Position numbers and translations under genes: made by a program
Shown here: one piece after another, positions 17,461 to 25,421 of the stretch
Position numbering within the stretch: position 1 is the stretch's first letter
How the letters are laid out: each line of letters opens with the position of its first letter
Notes under the pieces: model-generated
Database searches by the model: none
Seen by the model: only the letters and a program-made list of their open reading frames with translations
What the model was told of the DNA's origin: nothing
Assembly: GCF_014193675.1 (NCBI RefSeq)
Contig: NZ_BLXZ01000004.1
Location: 186,001 to 250,000 of the forward strand
Reading direction: 5' to 3'
Origin: Geomonas limicola
Lineage (GTDB): Bacteria; Desulfobacterota; Desulfuromonadia; Geobacterales; Geobacteraceae
DNA: 64,000 nucleotides

Positions 17461-19227
17461 ATGATGCGAAAAAAATCGGGTACCTGCTGCACCGTTAGCG
17501 CGCTGGCCGCAGCTTTGTTGCTGGTCGCCTCCCTGGCGGCTGCCGCGGGCAATGATTCCTGCGTGGAATGCCATGCCGACCGATCCAGAATGACTCAACT
17601 GGGGTTTCCCCACTTCACCGTCACCCCCGACCAAGTAGCCCGCCAATCCGGCATGCAGGCAGGTTGTGCCGACTGCCACCTGGGAGATCCGGGACAGCGC
17701 GACAGTGCTGCCGCCCACCAGGGGATGGGGCGCCTGCAACTGGTCAGCAAGAAGGGGCTGCAGGTCGAGACCGTGCGCCGCGAGGTGCCGCTCGAGCTGA
17801 CCGGCGATCCCATGACCCGGATCAAGCACCGCATCGTAAAAAATGGCAAGGTGACCGGAGATCCGGGTGTTTCCCTCATCCTCTACCAGGACAAGCGCCG
17901 GGACAACCTGTCCCAGGATTTCACCGTCATGGAGCGCACCTGCGGCGCCTGTCACGCCAAGGAATTTTCCGAGTTCACCCGCAGCACCATGGGGCGCAAC
18001 GCCAAGCAGAGCCAGTACCGGGGCTGGATCGATCCCCAGCGCGGGCCGCACAACTGCGGCACCTGGTTCGAAGGGAACCACGGGGTCATCGCGGCGAACA
18101 CTGCCCTGCCATTCTCACCGGAACAAAATGCCCTGAACCAGAGAAGCTGCAATACCTGCCATGTCGGGTGTCTCGATTGCCACTACGATCCGGTGCCTGC
18201 TAATCCTGCCGACCCGCGCCTGGGGATGCACACCTTTAACAGGGTGCCCAAGCCGGAGAGCTGTTATGGGGGCGGGCGCGGCCAGATTTGTCATGCCGGG
18301 CCCGAGGAGCGCCGCCGCGGTGCCGGTTATTTCGGTGCCAGTTATGCGAACCCCGAGGGGATGCAGCCGGACATCCATCAGACCAAGAAGGTGCACTGCC
18401 TCGACTGCCACGAAAACAGCGGGTCGGGAACCGGCCTTGGCCACGCCATGGTCAAGAGGCAGGGGCGCTGTGACACGTGCCACGCCAAACAGATCGCGGG
18501 GCATGAGAAGTCCCTGCACAAGGCGCTTTCCTGCGAAGCCTGCCACATCCACGACGTTTCCGGTTACCAGGGGACCTACTGGGGGCCGGGCCGCCTGGCC
18601 GGCGTCGAAACCCCCTACTTCAAATACAAGGAGTACTACGGGGTCATGAAGGATCCGATCCTCATACGAGACCAGAAGGGGCGCTGGATACCGGTGAAGC
18701 CTTTCCCGATGGCGGTCCTGAACCAGAAGGAATCCACCCTGAAGCCCGGGCTGCACTGGCGCTGGCCCAAGGAGTTGCCGGACCTGCAGAGGACCGATGA
18801 CGCCTACGGTCTGGTCGGCTTGTTCGACGGCCTGCCCGAAAACAACAAGGCGCTACTCTGGATCCAGATGGACAAGGTTTCCCACAAGTACGGCCGGAGT
18901 CGTTCCTGCGCCTCCTGCCATCAGCTCCCCGGCGGTGAGCAGCGCCAGCAGGTGAAATGGGATTTCAGCGATGCCGGTGCGCTCCCCTTCAGCGGGAGCC
19001 ACACCGTCGTCGCGGGTAAGGGTGGGCTGGCCATCGTGGAGCTGGTTTCCGAGCCGATCGAGGTGACCGCCGGTTATCGGCTCTCCAGCCTCGCTCCCTG
19101 GGTGTACCTGAAGGATCGCTGGCGCATCACCGGAGACTTTTCCCTGCCGGGGCTTCGGGACCGTAAGCTCTACGACCGGGTTAACGGCGACAGCGGCCGC
19201 GCCCGCGAGGCGGGGGTGCTGCACTGA
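17461..19227 (+). CDS. Multihaem c-type cytochrome (nine CxxCH sites)
   Basis: 588 residues, secreted (hydrophobic leader ending in LAAAAG). I count nine canonical haem sites: CVECH, CADCH, CGACH, CNTCH, CLDCH, CLDCH, CDTCH, CEACH and CASCH. A tenth possible site has a long insert (CYGGGRGQICH). The C-terminal 90 residues lack haem sites and look beta-rich. It is likely a periplasmic or outer-membrane electron carrier as used in metal reduction. Start at 17461 because AGGAGGGGGG precedes it. The single-cysteine Trx protein upstream is close enough (77 bp) to be co-transcribed. Confidence 0.85.
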   Translation: MMRKKSGTCCTVSALAAALLLVASLAAAAGNDSCVECHADRSRMTQLGFPHFTVTPDQVARQSGMQAGCADCHLGDPGQRDSAAAHQGMGRLQLVSKKGLQVETVRREVPLELTGDPMTRIKHRIVKNGKVTGDPGVSLILYQDKRRDNLSQDFTVMERTCGACHAKEFSEFTRSTMGRNAKQSQYRGWIDPQRGPHNCGTWFEGNHGVIAANTALPFSPEQNALNQRSCNTCHVGCLDCHYDPVPANPADPRLGMHTFNRVPKPESCYGGGRGQICHAGPEERRRGAGYFGASYANPEGMQPDIHQTKKVHCLDCHENSGSGTGLGHAMVKRQGRCDTCHAKQIAGHEKSLHKALSCEACHIHDVSGYQGTYWGPGRLAGVETPYFKYKEYYGVMKDPILIRDQKGRWIPVKPFPMAVLNQKESTLKPGLHWRWPKELPDLQRTDDAYGLVGLFDGLPENNKALLWIQMDKVSHKYGRSRSCASCHQLPGGEQRQQVKWDFSDAGALPFSGSHTVVAGKGGLAIVELVSEPIEVTAGYRLSSLAPWVYLKDRWRITGDFSLPGLRDRKLYDRVNGDSGRAREAGVLH

Positions 19228-19272
19228 GCGGAGTGCCCTGCACGCCGGTTAGGCGGGTGACGTACTAAAAAG

Positions 19273-19310
19273 AAGAAGGGCCTGCAGCAACATGGCGCAG
19301 GCCCTTCTTT
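19273..19310. terminator. Bidirectional terminator between convergent genes
   Basis: AAGAAGGGCCTGC pairs with GCAGGCCCTTCTT, with A-run and T-run flanks, so it ends the cytochrome gene and the Met-rich lipoprotein gene. Confidence 0.9.
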
Positions 19311-19408
19311 ATTGGCGGAGAGTGGTGATGCTCAGGCCGTCAGGAGAAATGGCAGGATCGGTGCTCGTGTTACGCGAGGGATCTCGCCACCAGGCCTCAT
19401 GGCCATTA

Positions 19409-20383
19409 CTACATCTGACCGCCCATTCCCGAGCCACTCCCGGTCGCTCCGGTGCCGGAACCCATCACGGTCCCCCCCGAAGTGGATCCGGTAGTGGTTC
19501 CCCCGGTGCTGGATCCCATCATGGTTCCACCCGAGGTGCTGCCGCCCATCATTCCCCTGAAGGATGCGGACATGTTGCGGAAGGGCTGGCCGACAGGCAT
19601 CGTCCCCAGGGTGGTGGTCATGCTCCCCATGAGAGACGTCATGGCAGCCTGGGAACCGGCACCGGTCCCCTTGACCGAGGACAGGTTGCTGAAGATCGCC
19701 CCCATCATGCCGCGGTAACGGTTGACGTCGACCGTGGTGCCGGAACCGCTGGTTATCATCACCTGCCCCATCTGACTCCCCATGAGGCTCGCCATGTTCT
19801 GCGCCGCGGTGTGCATGGTCTGGCCGGTGGTGCTGCCGGAATTGGCCATGTAGTCAGCCAGCATGTTGGTCCCCGCCGGGAGCCCGAGCTGGGCGCTCAT
19901 CAGGTCCATTGCCTGCTGCATGTTGTATTTACCCGTTGCCATAAGTTCGTGGACTTCGGTCGACATGGGGCTGATGAAGTTGCTGCTGACCGTGCCGCTG
20001 ACGGCGTTGGCGGGCATGCTGAGGACATAGCTGTTCGCCACGACCTGGTTGGTGTCCTTGTCAATGGTCACACCCTGGACCGCCATGGCGACGATGGGGT
20101 ACTGCCCCACATCGGCGGGATCGACCGTAAGGGTGTAGTTGCCATTGGCGTCAGTGGTGGCGGTCGGTTCTCCCGCATCGGGCTGGTAGTTGCCGTTTTT
20201 GTCCATGAACACCGTTGCGTTCACCAGGTAGCCGTCCGCAACTTTACCGGATACCGCGGCAAGCGAGCTGCCCGCCGGAGTCCCGGTGCTCCCCGTCGTG
20301 CCAGCGCTGCCGCCGGAACCGCCACAACCTGCCATCAACCCTGCCACAACCAGTACCGCTGCCGCCGCAAATCTCGTTCTCAT
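19409..20383 (-). CDS. Met/Gly/Ser/Thr-rich lipoprotein
   Basis: 324 residues. The lipobox LMAGC (Cys near residue 20) is followed by a flexible Gly/Ser linker, then a prealbumin/SdrD-B-like segment (GKVADGYLVNATVFMDKNGNYQPDAGEPTATTDANGNYTL), a helical middle rich in Met, and a low-complexity tail of MMGG/SGGTMMGSS-type repeats ending GSGMGGQM. Methionine-rich tails of this kind can bind Cu(I) or Ag(I) or act as oxidant sinks; that is inference. It follows a 29-codon lipoprotein gene by 55 bp, probably in one operon. Confidence 0.7.
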   Translation of the reverse strand: MRTRFAAAAVLVVAGLMAGCGGSGGSAGTTGSTGTPAGSSLAAVSGKVADGYLVNATVFMDKNGNYQPDAGEPTATTDANGNYTLTVDPADVGQYPIVAMAVQGVTIDKDTNQVVANSYVLSMPANAVSGTVSSNFISPMSTEVHELMATGKYNMQQAMDLMSAQLGLPAGTNMLADYMANSGSTTGQTMHTAAQNMASLMGSQMGQVMITSGSGTTVDVNRYRGMMGAIFSNLSSVKGTGAGSQAAMTSLMGSMTTTLGTMPVGQPFRNMSASFRGMMGGSTSGGTMMGSSTGGTTTGSTSGGTVMGSGTGATGSGSGMGGQM

Positions 20384-20438
20384 GGTCCCGCTCCTCTTAT
20401 CTTGTTTGTTGAAAATCTGAAGTCCCCGTCAAGGGCGC

Positions 20439-20528
20439 TTACATCAGGTGACACACTCCCATGCAACCGGCGAGGGTTAGGATCGACACCAGGAGTAGTA
20501 CCGTTACCAGTAAGGTCTGTATCTTCAT
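20439..20528 (-). CDS. Micro-lipoprotein (29 residues)
   Basis: A very short reading frame, ATG at 20528 and TAA at 20439-20441, with an excellent ribosome site (GGAGGGAAG). It encodes MKIQTLLVTVLLLVSILTLAGC then MGVCHLM. The lipobox LAGC predicts a mature lipopeptide of only eight residues, CMGVCHLM, in which Cys, Met and His dominate. This looks like a metal-binding lipopeptide anchored in the envelope. It has its own promoter-like element 35-50 bp upstream and is followed by the Met-rich lipoprotein gene. Confidence 0.7.
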   Translation of the reverse strand: MKIQTLLVTVLLLVSILTLAGCMGVCHLM

Positions 20529-20561
20529 CTTCCCTCCCTAACGCTGTGACCTGCCGTGGGT

Positions 20562-20580
20562 ATTCCACGCTTCGTGCCAA
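20562..20580 (-). promoter_or_regulatory. Sigma-54-like promoter element (copy 1)
   Basis: On the minus strand it reads TTGGCACGAAGCGTGGAAT. The -24 box (TGGCACG) is perfect and the spacing of GG to GG is 12 bp, but the -12 box is GTGG in place of TTGC. A near-identical copy precedes the gene starting at 22274. The same bases also form a CCACG/CGTGC inverted repeat, so a repressor operator is the alternative. Confidence 0.6.
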
Positions 20581-20662
20581 ACGGGTGCCTGCCGATAACC
20601 GGCTGTTTACACTGTCGGGTTACCGCTGGGCGGTCGGGCGGAGGAGCAGATGAAGTGAAATC

Positions 20663-20691
20663 TTTTGCACCACTCGAACGAAGTTTTGCAC
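20663..20691 (-). promoter_or_regulatory. Direct repeats TTTTGCAC, candidate enhancer site
   Basis: TTTTGCAC at 20663-20670 and again at 20684-20691, exactly 21 bp apart (two helical turns), 85-130 bp upstream of the sigma-54-like element. This is the usual place for an NtrC-family activator. Confidence 0.5.
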
Positions 20692-20863
20692 TTCTTTACC
20701 GAACATGACGAAGTACGGGTGTCCAGTCTGCCAGGGGGAGCTGACTACCAGGGGCGCGCCTGGGGTACGAGAAGAGGGGAACGGTGTGGGGGGAGGGGTA
20801 AGACAAACAAAGGACACGTCCCCGGCGGCCTGTGCACGTCGGGGACGGTGACCGGTGAGGATT

Positions 20864-21718
20864 CTAGAACTGGTAGCTGACTGCCAATCCGAGACCGTAG
20901 TCCGGGCTGGCAGTTTCAATTCCTTTGGCGAGGTAACCGTCCAGGCCAAGTTCTTTGGAGAGCTGGTACTTGGCCCTCAGGCGCAGTTCGAGGAGCGGGC
21001 CGCCACCCTCGGTGGTCGCGGTGCTTCCCTTCACCAGGAGCATCGGGCGCAGCCGTTCGCCCAGCTGGTATCCGCCGCCGGCGTAATAGTACAGGTAGTT
21101 CTTCACCGCAAGGATTTCCGACTTTCCCTGAATGGTGTAGCCGAACTCGCCGTCGGCGAACCAGTCGCCGTACCACTTGCTGAGTTCGAGGGCAAATCCT
21201 TCGTCGAAGGCGCCGGTACCAAGGAACTTGTTCTTGTCGGCCGTGGGGATTTTCAGGTAGAAGTTGGGCCGTAGAGCGGGGACGTACTCCTCCTCGGTGT
21301 ACAGGACGTACCCGGCCTTAAGCTTCGTGTCACCCAACCCGTAGTGGGAGGTATTCACCTCGCTGGCGGAGGCCGTGGTGCGCATACCACCTCCCATCAT
21401 CGACCCGGCCAGCATCGCCGGCTGGGCCACCCCGGTCTGTCCCTGCATCGTCATGTACTGACCCGCCACCACCGCACCGGTGCTCTGGTAAACGAAGGGG
21501 AGTTCCAGGGAGAAATCCAGCCGCTGTGTCGGGTACACGGCAACCGTGAACGGCAGGAAGACCGAATCGGTGCGAATGCCGGTTCCGTAGCTGCCGGAGG
21601 CAAACTCGCAGCCAAGCCCCACCGCGTAGTGTACGTCATCAGCACGGAGCAGCGCAGGGGAAAGGAGCGGGGCCGCAAGTGCAAGGATGCCGAACACCTT
21701 CTTGATCTGCAGCGCCAT
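20864..21718 (-). CDS. Outer-membrane beta-barrel protein
   Basis: 284 residues with a signal peptide (ending in LLRADD) and alternating hydrophobic/polar strands through to a C-terminal phenylalanine (LAVSYQF), the export signal of outer-membrane barrels. An extracellular-type loop contains SMMGGGM, the same Met/Gly motif seen in its neighbours. It follows the gene at 21762 by 43 bp and is probably co-transcribed with it. It resembles poorly characterised transporter/porin-like proteins; substrate unknown. Confidence 0.75.
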   Translation of the reverse strand: MALQIKKVFGILALAAPLLSPALLRADDVHYAVGLGCEFASGSYGTGIRTDSVFLPFTVAVYPTQRLDFSLELPFVYQSTGAVVAGQYMTMQGQTGVAQPAMLAGSMMGGGMRTTASASEVNTSHYGLGDTKLKAGYVLYTEEEYVPALRPNFYLKIPTADKNKFLGTGAFDEGFALELSKWYGDWFADGEFGYTIQGKSEILAVKNYLYYYAGGGYQLGERLRPMLLVKGSTATTEGGGPLLELRLRAKYQLSKELGLDGYLAKGIETASPDYGLGLAVSYQF

Positions 21719-21761
21719 GGCGCACCTCCTGAGGCAACGTGCTGTAAAGGTATTTCTCCGG

Positions 21762-22274
21762 TCAGCGCATCATCCGGCCGCCGCCCCGCATCATGCCGCC
21801 ACCCGGGCTGCCGGTCATCCCACCGGAATTGACCCCCATCCACGCGGGGCCGCCTCTCTCGTTGCGCAGGACGGCCTGCCCTCCGGAGCTGCGGTTATCG
21901 AGCTTCTGTACCATCAGGTAGGTCTTGCCGTCCTTACCCTGGGCATGGGAACCCTTGGCGCTCACCTGGTCGTTGGGGCGCAGTTGGAGCTCCTTTCTTT
22001 CCCATTCGGACCTCTTTCCCACGCTGAGCGTAACGACGCCGGCACCGGTTTTGATGTCCACGAAAACATTTCCGTTTTCTTCCGTTCTGGGAGAGGTGAG
22101 CACGCTACCCGAGACCGTCGTCACCGTGTTGACGTCGTACCCTTTGCTGAAGTCGAGACCGCTTTTCCCCAGGTTGTCCCCACCAAAGCCAAAACCTGCG
22201 CAAGCGGAACCGGCCGCCAGAAAGTTCAGGCAGAGTGTGAGCAGCATGAAGAAGATGACGCGGTCTTTGCACAT
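21762..22274 (-). CDS. Secreted protein with Met/Gly/Arg-rich tail
   Basis: 170 residues. The ATG at 22274 has GGAGG upstream and gives a clear signal peptide (MCKDRVIFFMLLTLCLNFLAAGSACAG). The middle looks like a small OB/beta domain (DVNTVTTVSGSVLTSP...VVTLSVGKRSEW), and the tail is GGMTGSPGGGMMRGGGRMMR. It is the first gene of the two-gene unit with the outer-membrane barrel. The tail is like that of its neighbours and hints at soft-metal binding. Confidence 0.7.
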   Translation of the reverse strand: MCKDRVIFFMLLTLCLNFLAAGSACAGFGFGGDNLGKSGLDFSKGYDVNTVTTVSGSVLTSPRTEENGNVFVDIKTGAGVVTLSVGKRSEWERKELQLRPNDQVSAKGSHAQGKDGKTYLMVQKLDNRSSGGQAVLRNERGGPAWMGVNSGGMTGSPGGGMMRGGGRMMR

Positions 22275-22299
22275 AGGGTGTTTTTCCTCCAGTACCCTG

Positions 22300-22317
22300 A
22301 TTCCACGTTTCGTGCCA
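22300..22317 (-). promoter_or_regulatory. Sigma-54-like promoter element (copy 2)
   Basis: Minus strand TGGCACGAAACGTGGAAT, differing from copy 1 at one base in the shared core. It is correctly placed: the expected transcription start (about 22291) falls just before the ribosome site of the gene starting at 22274. Confidence 0.6.
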
Positions 22318-22391
22318 GCGGGGCGCATCAGGGTAACACGCTGATATCTTACGAGATGATCGGCTTCGGTGAAAAAGCTTCCCCTGGAACA

Positions 22392-22409
22392 GGTGCACTT
22401 CTTTGCACC
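22392..22409. promoter_or_regulatory. Inverted repeat GGTGCA-N6-TGCACC, candidate enhancer site
   Basis: Located 75-110 bp upstream of sigma-54-like element copy 2. The TGCAC half-site is shared with the 21-bp direct repeats upstream of copy 1. It also lies at the very end of the response-regulator gene region. Confidence 0.5.
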
Positions 22410-22424
22410 TCGCGTCTGCACGGC

Positions 22425-23774
22425 TCAGCTCTCGTCCAGCAGCCCGTACTCCTTCAGTTTGTACTGGAGTGATCTGCGGGACATCCCCAATTCAGCCGCA
22501 GCCAGACGGCGGTTCCCTCCGTGCTTCTGGACCGCCTTGACGATGAGTTCCCGTTCCGTGGATTTAAGGGCCTCCCGGCTGTCCAGGGTTTCCGGCTTCC
22601 TTTGGTTCAAAAGCTCGTCCGGCAGCGTACCCGGTCTGACGAGGTCCCGGGAGAGTATCACGGCCCGCTCCATGACGTTTTGCAGTTCCCGGACGTTTCC
22701 CGGCCAGGAGTACCCTTGCAGTGCGGCAAGCGCCTGCGGGTCGATCCCATTCAGGCTCTTGCCGAGCTGGCCGCTGAACCGTTTGAGGAAATAGCCAACC
22801 AGGGAGGGGATGGCGTCCCTGCGGTCGCGCAGGGGAGGGAGATGGAGGGGGAAAACGTTGAGCCGGTAGTAGAGGTCTTCCCGAAAACGTCGCTGGTCCA
22901 CCTCTTCGCGGAGGTTGCGATTGGTGGCGGCGACAATCCTGACGTCCGTCTTGATCTCCCTGTTTCCTCCCACCCGCTCGAACACCCGCTCCTGCAGGAC
23001 ACGCAACAGCTTGGCTTGCAAGGGGAGCGGCATCTCGCCGATCTCGTCCAGAAAGATCGTTCCCCCTTTGGCAAGTTCGAATTTACCCTGCCGGGGCTGG
23101 ATCGCACCGGTGAAGGCACCCTTTTCGTGGCCGAAGAGTTCGCTTTCCAGCAGGTTTTCCGGGATGGCGGCACAGTTGAGCGGGATAAAGGGGCACCCCC
23201 TCCGGGAGCTCAGCAGGTGTACGGTCCGGGCCACCAGCTCTTTCCCGGTGCCGCTTTCTCCGAAGATGAGGACGTTAGCCTGGGTGTCCGCCACCTCGTG
23301 CACCAAGCGACGCACCGCCTGCATGGCAGCGCCGGCGAAGATGAGCTCCTCCGGTGGCAGCCCGGCCGCTTCCAATTCCTTGAGTGAGAGGTATTCGCGC
23401 GCCTGCATCTGACCCGCGATGGTGCGGCGCACCACGTCGAGGAGGGTGTCCGGCGAGTCCAGGGGCTTGGTGAGGAAGTCGACCGCCCCTTCCTTGATGG
23501 CGGCAACGGCCTCGTCCACCTTGCCGAACGCGGTAAGGAAGATGAACGGGGGAGCCGTGAGGTCGTTTCTGGTTTCGCGGAACAACTCAAGGCCGCTCTT
23601 CCCTGGCAGCTTCAGGTCGGAGATCACCACGTCGAAGCTCCCCTGCCGCAAGAGCTTGAGCCCCTTGATGCCGTCCGCCGCGCACAGCACCTGGTGCCCG
23701 TCATCCTCGAGGATGGTCTGCAAAAAGCTGCGGAAGGTTGCATCGTCCTCCACCAGCAGGATCGTTCCCTTCAT
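22425..23774 (-). CDS. NtrC/ZraR-family sigma-54-dependent response regulator
   Basis: 449 residues: receiver domain (phosphoacceptor Asp53 in VISDLKLPG), AAA+ domain with Walker A GESGTGKE and the sigma-54-contacting GAFTGA loop, Walker B GGTIFLDEIGEM, and a C-terminal Fis-type helix-turn-helix (GGNRRLAAAELGMSRRSLQYKL). It activates sigma-54 promoters after phosphorylation. Its start overlaps the end of the kinase gene by 4 nt. The two sigma-54-like elements next door are the obvious candidate targets. Confidence 0.92.
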   Translation of the reverse strand: MKGTILLVEDDATFRSFLQTILEDDGHQVLCAADGIKGLKLLRQGSFDVVISDLKLPGKSGLELFRETRNDLTAPPFIFLTAFGKVDEAVAAIKEGAVDFLTKPLDSPDTLLDVVRRTIAGQMQAREYLSLKELEAAGLPPEELIFAGAAMQAVRRLVHEVADTQANVLIFGESGTGKELVARTVHLLSSRRGCPFIPLNCAAIPENLLESELFGHEKGAFTGAIQPRQGKFELAKGGTIFLDEIGEMPLPLQAKLLRVLQERVFERVGGNREIKTDVRIVAATNRNLREEVDQRRFREDLYYRLNVFPLHLPPLRDRRDAIPSLVGYFLKRFSGQLGKSLNGIDPQALAALQGYSWPGNVRELQNVMERAVILSRDLVRPGTLPDELLNQRKPETLDSREALKSTERELIVKAVQKHGGNRRLAAAELGMSRRSLQYKLKEYGLLDES

Positions 23775-25021
23775 CGTCCACTCCCGTGTACTGTGCCGGA
23801 TCTGTCAAGGGGCAGGGTCAGCGTCACCTTGGTACCCTCATCCGGTTTACTCGTCAACTGAATTTTCCCCTGGTGCTCCTCGGCTATCTTCCGGCACAGG
23901 GCAAGCCCCAAGCCGGTGCCACGCGCCTTGGTGGTGAAGAACGGCTCGAACACCCTGGGGAGGTCGTGCCCGGCAATTCCGGCTCCGCTGTCTTCGACGC
24001 TGGCGACGGCGCTCTTGCCCGAGGAACCGACGCTCCAGCGCAGGGTTCCGCCTTCGGGCATCGCCTGGAGGGCGTTCTTCCCCAGGTTGAGCAGCACCTG
24101 CTCGATCCGGTCCCGATTGCCCCAGACCCGCACCTCTTGCGCAGCCTGGATGGAAACGTCCACCCCCAGCTGGAGAGCCTCGTCGGAAAGCATCGCTGCC
24201 ACGTGGTTGGTCACCTCCCCGAGATCGAACGCATCCTTTGCGGGCGGTTCGCTCGAGGCGTAGCAGAGAAGTTCGGTGACCAGGTTCTCCAGACGGCAGG
24301 CCTCCGCCACGATACTTTGGGCAAATCCGCTGTTGCGGGGTTCGGCGGGCCTTTTCTCGATCACCTGGGCGAACCCCTTGATGCCGGCGAGCGGGTTGCG
24401 AATCTCGTGGGCGAGCATGGCCCCCATGACCCCCAGCCGCGCGAGGCTCTCCTGGCGCGTCATTTCCCGCTGCATCAGTTCCTCCCGGCGCGCAGAGCGG
24501 AGCAACACGGCGATCAGGACCCACACGACGCCCAGCATGCCGAGCAAAAGGGCGGTGTTCAGCCTGGCCCGACGAATGACCGAGTCGGCGCGGTAGGTGT
24601 GGAGCGTGAGGCGCAGGACGAGTGTTTCCGAGGGAAGGTAGAGGGGGGTCGTGAACTGGAAGGCCCGTTCTCCGGTGCCGAGAGTCACCCGCTCTTCGGT
24701 GGGGGCGGCTCCAGGAAACCCCCGCTTCAGATCGTCGTCTCCGCTGGACGTGCCGATGAGGTCCGGGTTGGAGTGGAAACGGTAGATGCCGTGCCGGTCG
24801 ATCATCGCGAAATAGGCGATGTCGGGCGGACGAAACTTCGCGAGGTCGGCCAGGGAAGGGTCGTGGACTGCAAGGCGGTCGATTGCGGCGCTCAGCGTCA
24901 GCGCCAGGCCGCGCAGGTTTTCTTCGGCAATGGGGCCTGCCTGTCGGTAGTTGTAGGCGGCAAACCACAGGAGCAGAAGGGAGAGGCAAAGCCCTGCCGA
25001 TATGATGGCTTTTCTGAGCAT
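23771..25021 (-). CDS. Membrane sensor histidine kinase, ZraS/NtrB-like, partner of the adjacent regulator
   Basis: 416 residues. The start at 25021 (AGGAAG upstream) gives an N-terminal membrane helix (AIISAGLCLSLLLLWFAAY), a periplasmic sensor region of about 150 residues, a second helix (LLLGMLGVVWVLIAVLL), a HisKA domain (GAMLAHEIRNPLAGIKG, phosphoacceptor His) and a HATPase_c domain (NLGKNALQAM, DSGAGI, GTGLGL). The layout is that of ZraS/HydH. The signal is unknown; the Met-rich neighbours suggest a metal or oxidant. Confidence 0.9.
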   Translation of the reverse strand: MLRKAIISAGLCLSLLLLWFAAYNYRQAGPIAEENLRGLALTLSAAIDRLAVHDPSLADLAKFRPPDIAYFAMIDRHGIYRFHSNPDLIGTSSGDDDLKRGFPGAAPTEERVTLGTGERAFQFTTPLYLPSETLVLRLTLHTYRADSVIRRARLNTALLLGMLGVVWVLIAVLLRSARREELMQREMTRQESLARLGVMGAMLAHEIRNPLAGIKGFAQVIEKRPAEPRNSGFAQSIVAEACRLENLVTELLCYASSEPPAKDAFDLGEVTNHVAAMLSDEALQLGVDVSIQAAQEVRVWGNRDRIEQVLLNLGKNALQAMPEGGTLRWSVGSSGKSAVASVEDSGAGIAGHDLPRVFEPFFTTKARGTGLGLALCRKIAEEHQGKIQLTSKPDEGTKVTLTLPLDRSGTVHGSGR

Positions 25022-25372
25022 GTACTTCCTGGTTGCACGAACCAGCTGTGTTTCAGTGCGCTTTACGTGGAGACGCACTCTGTGAGTGAGACGATAGCTG
25101 CACGATTGACCGGGACACCGTTGTCCAGGCCGGAGTTCTCTTGAGCTACCGCGGCTCAAGCTATGTCAGGTGCGCTGCCGCGAGTAGAGAGGTTGCCAGA
25201 AGGAGTATCACAGTTCTCTACATTGTCCATGTTCCGTTGGGATCTGGCTACTTCAGGAAGACCCGCTTCCCGGTGTTTTTTAAAGGTGTACCAAAGGGAG
25301 CGCAGTGCCCCTGCTCCATCAGGACCTGACCCAGGAGCTATTAACGTTTTGCACGATCGGATAGATGGTAAA
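25022..25372. other. Gene-free stretch upstream of the kinase gene
   Basis: About 350 bp with no supported gene. It contains an inverted repeat CTTGAGC-N7-GCTCAAG (25140-25160) and a single TTTTGCAC (25347-25354) like those near the sigma-54-type elements, so it may hold the promoter of the two-component operon. Confidence 0.4.
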
Positions 25373-25400
25373 AAGGCCGTGGTCTTTGGACCACGGCCTT
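25373..25400 (-). terminator. Terminator of the ttrBA-like operon
   Basis: AAGGCCGTGGTC pairs perfectly with GACCACGGCCTT around a TTTG loop. On the minus strand the stem runs into TTTTTACC. Confidence 0.85.
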
Positions 25401-25421
25401 CAGTCGTTCATGTCTCCTGTA

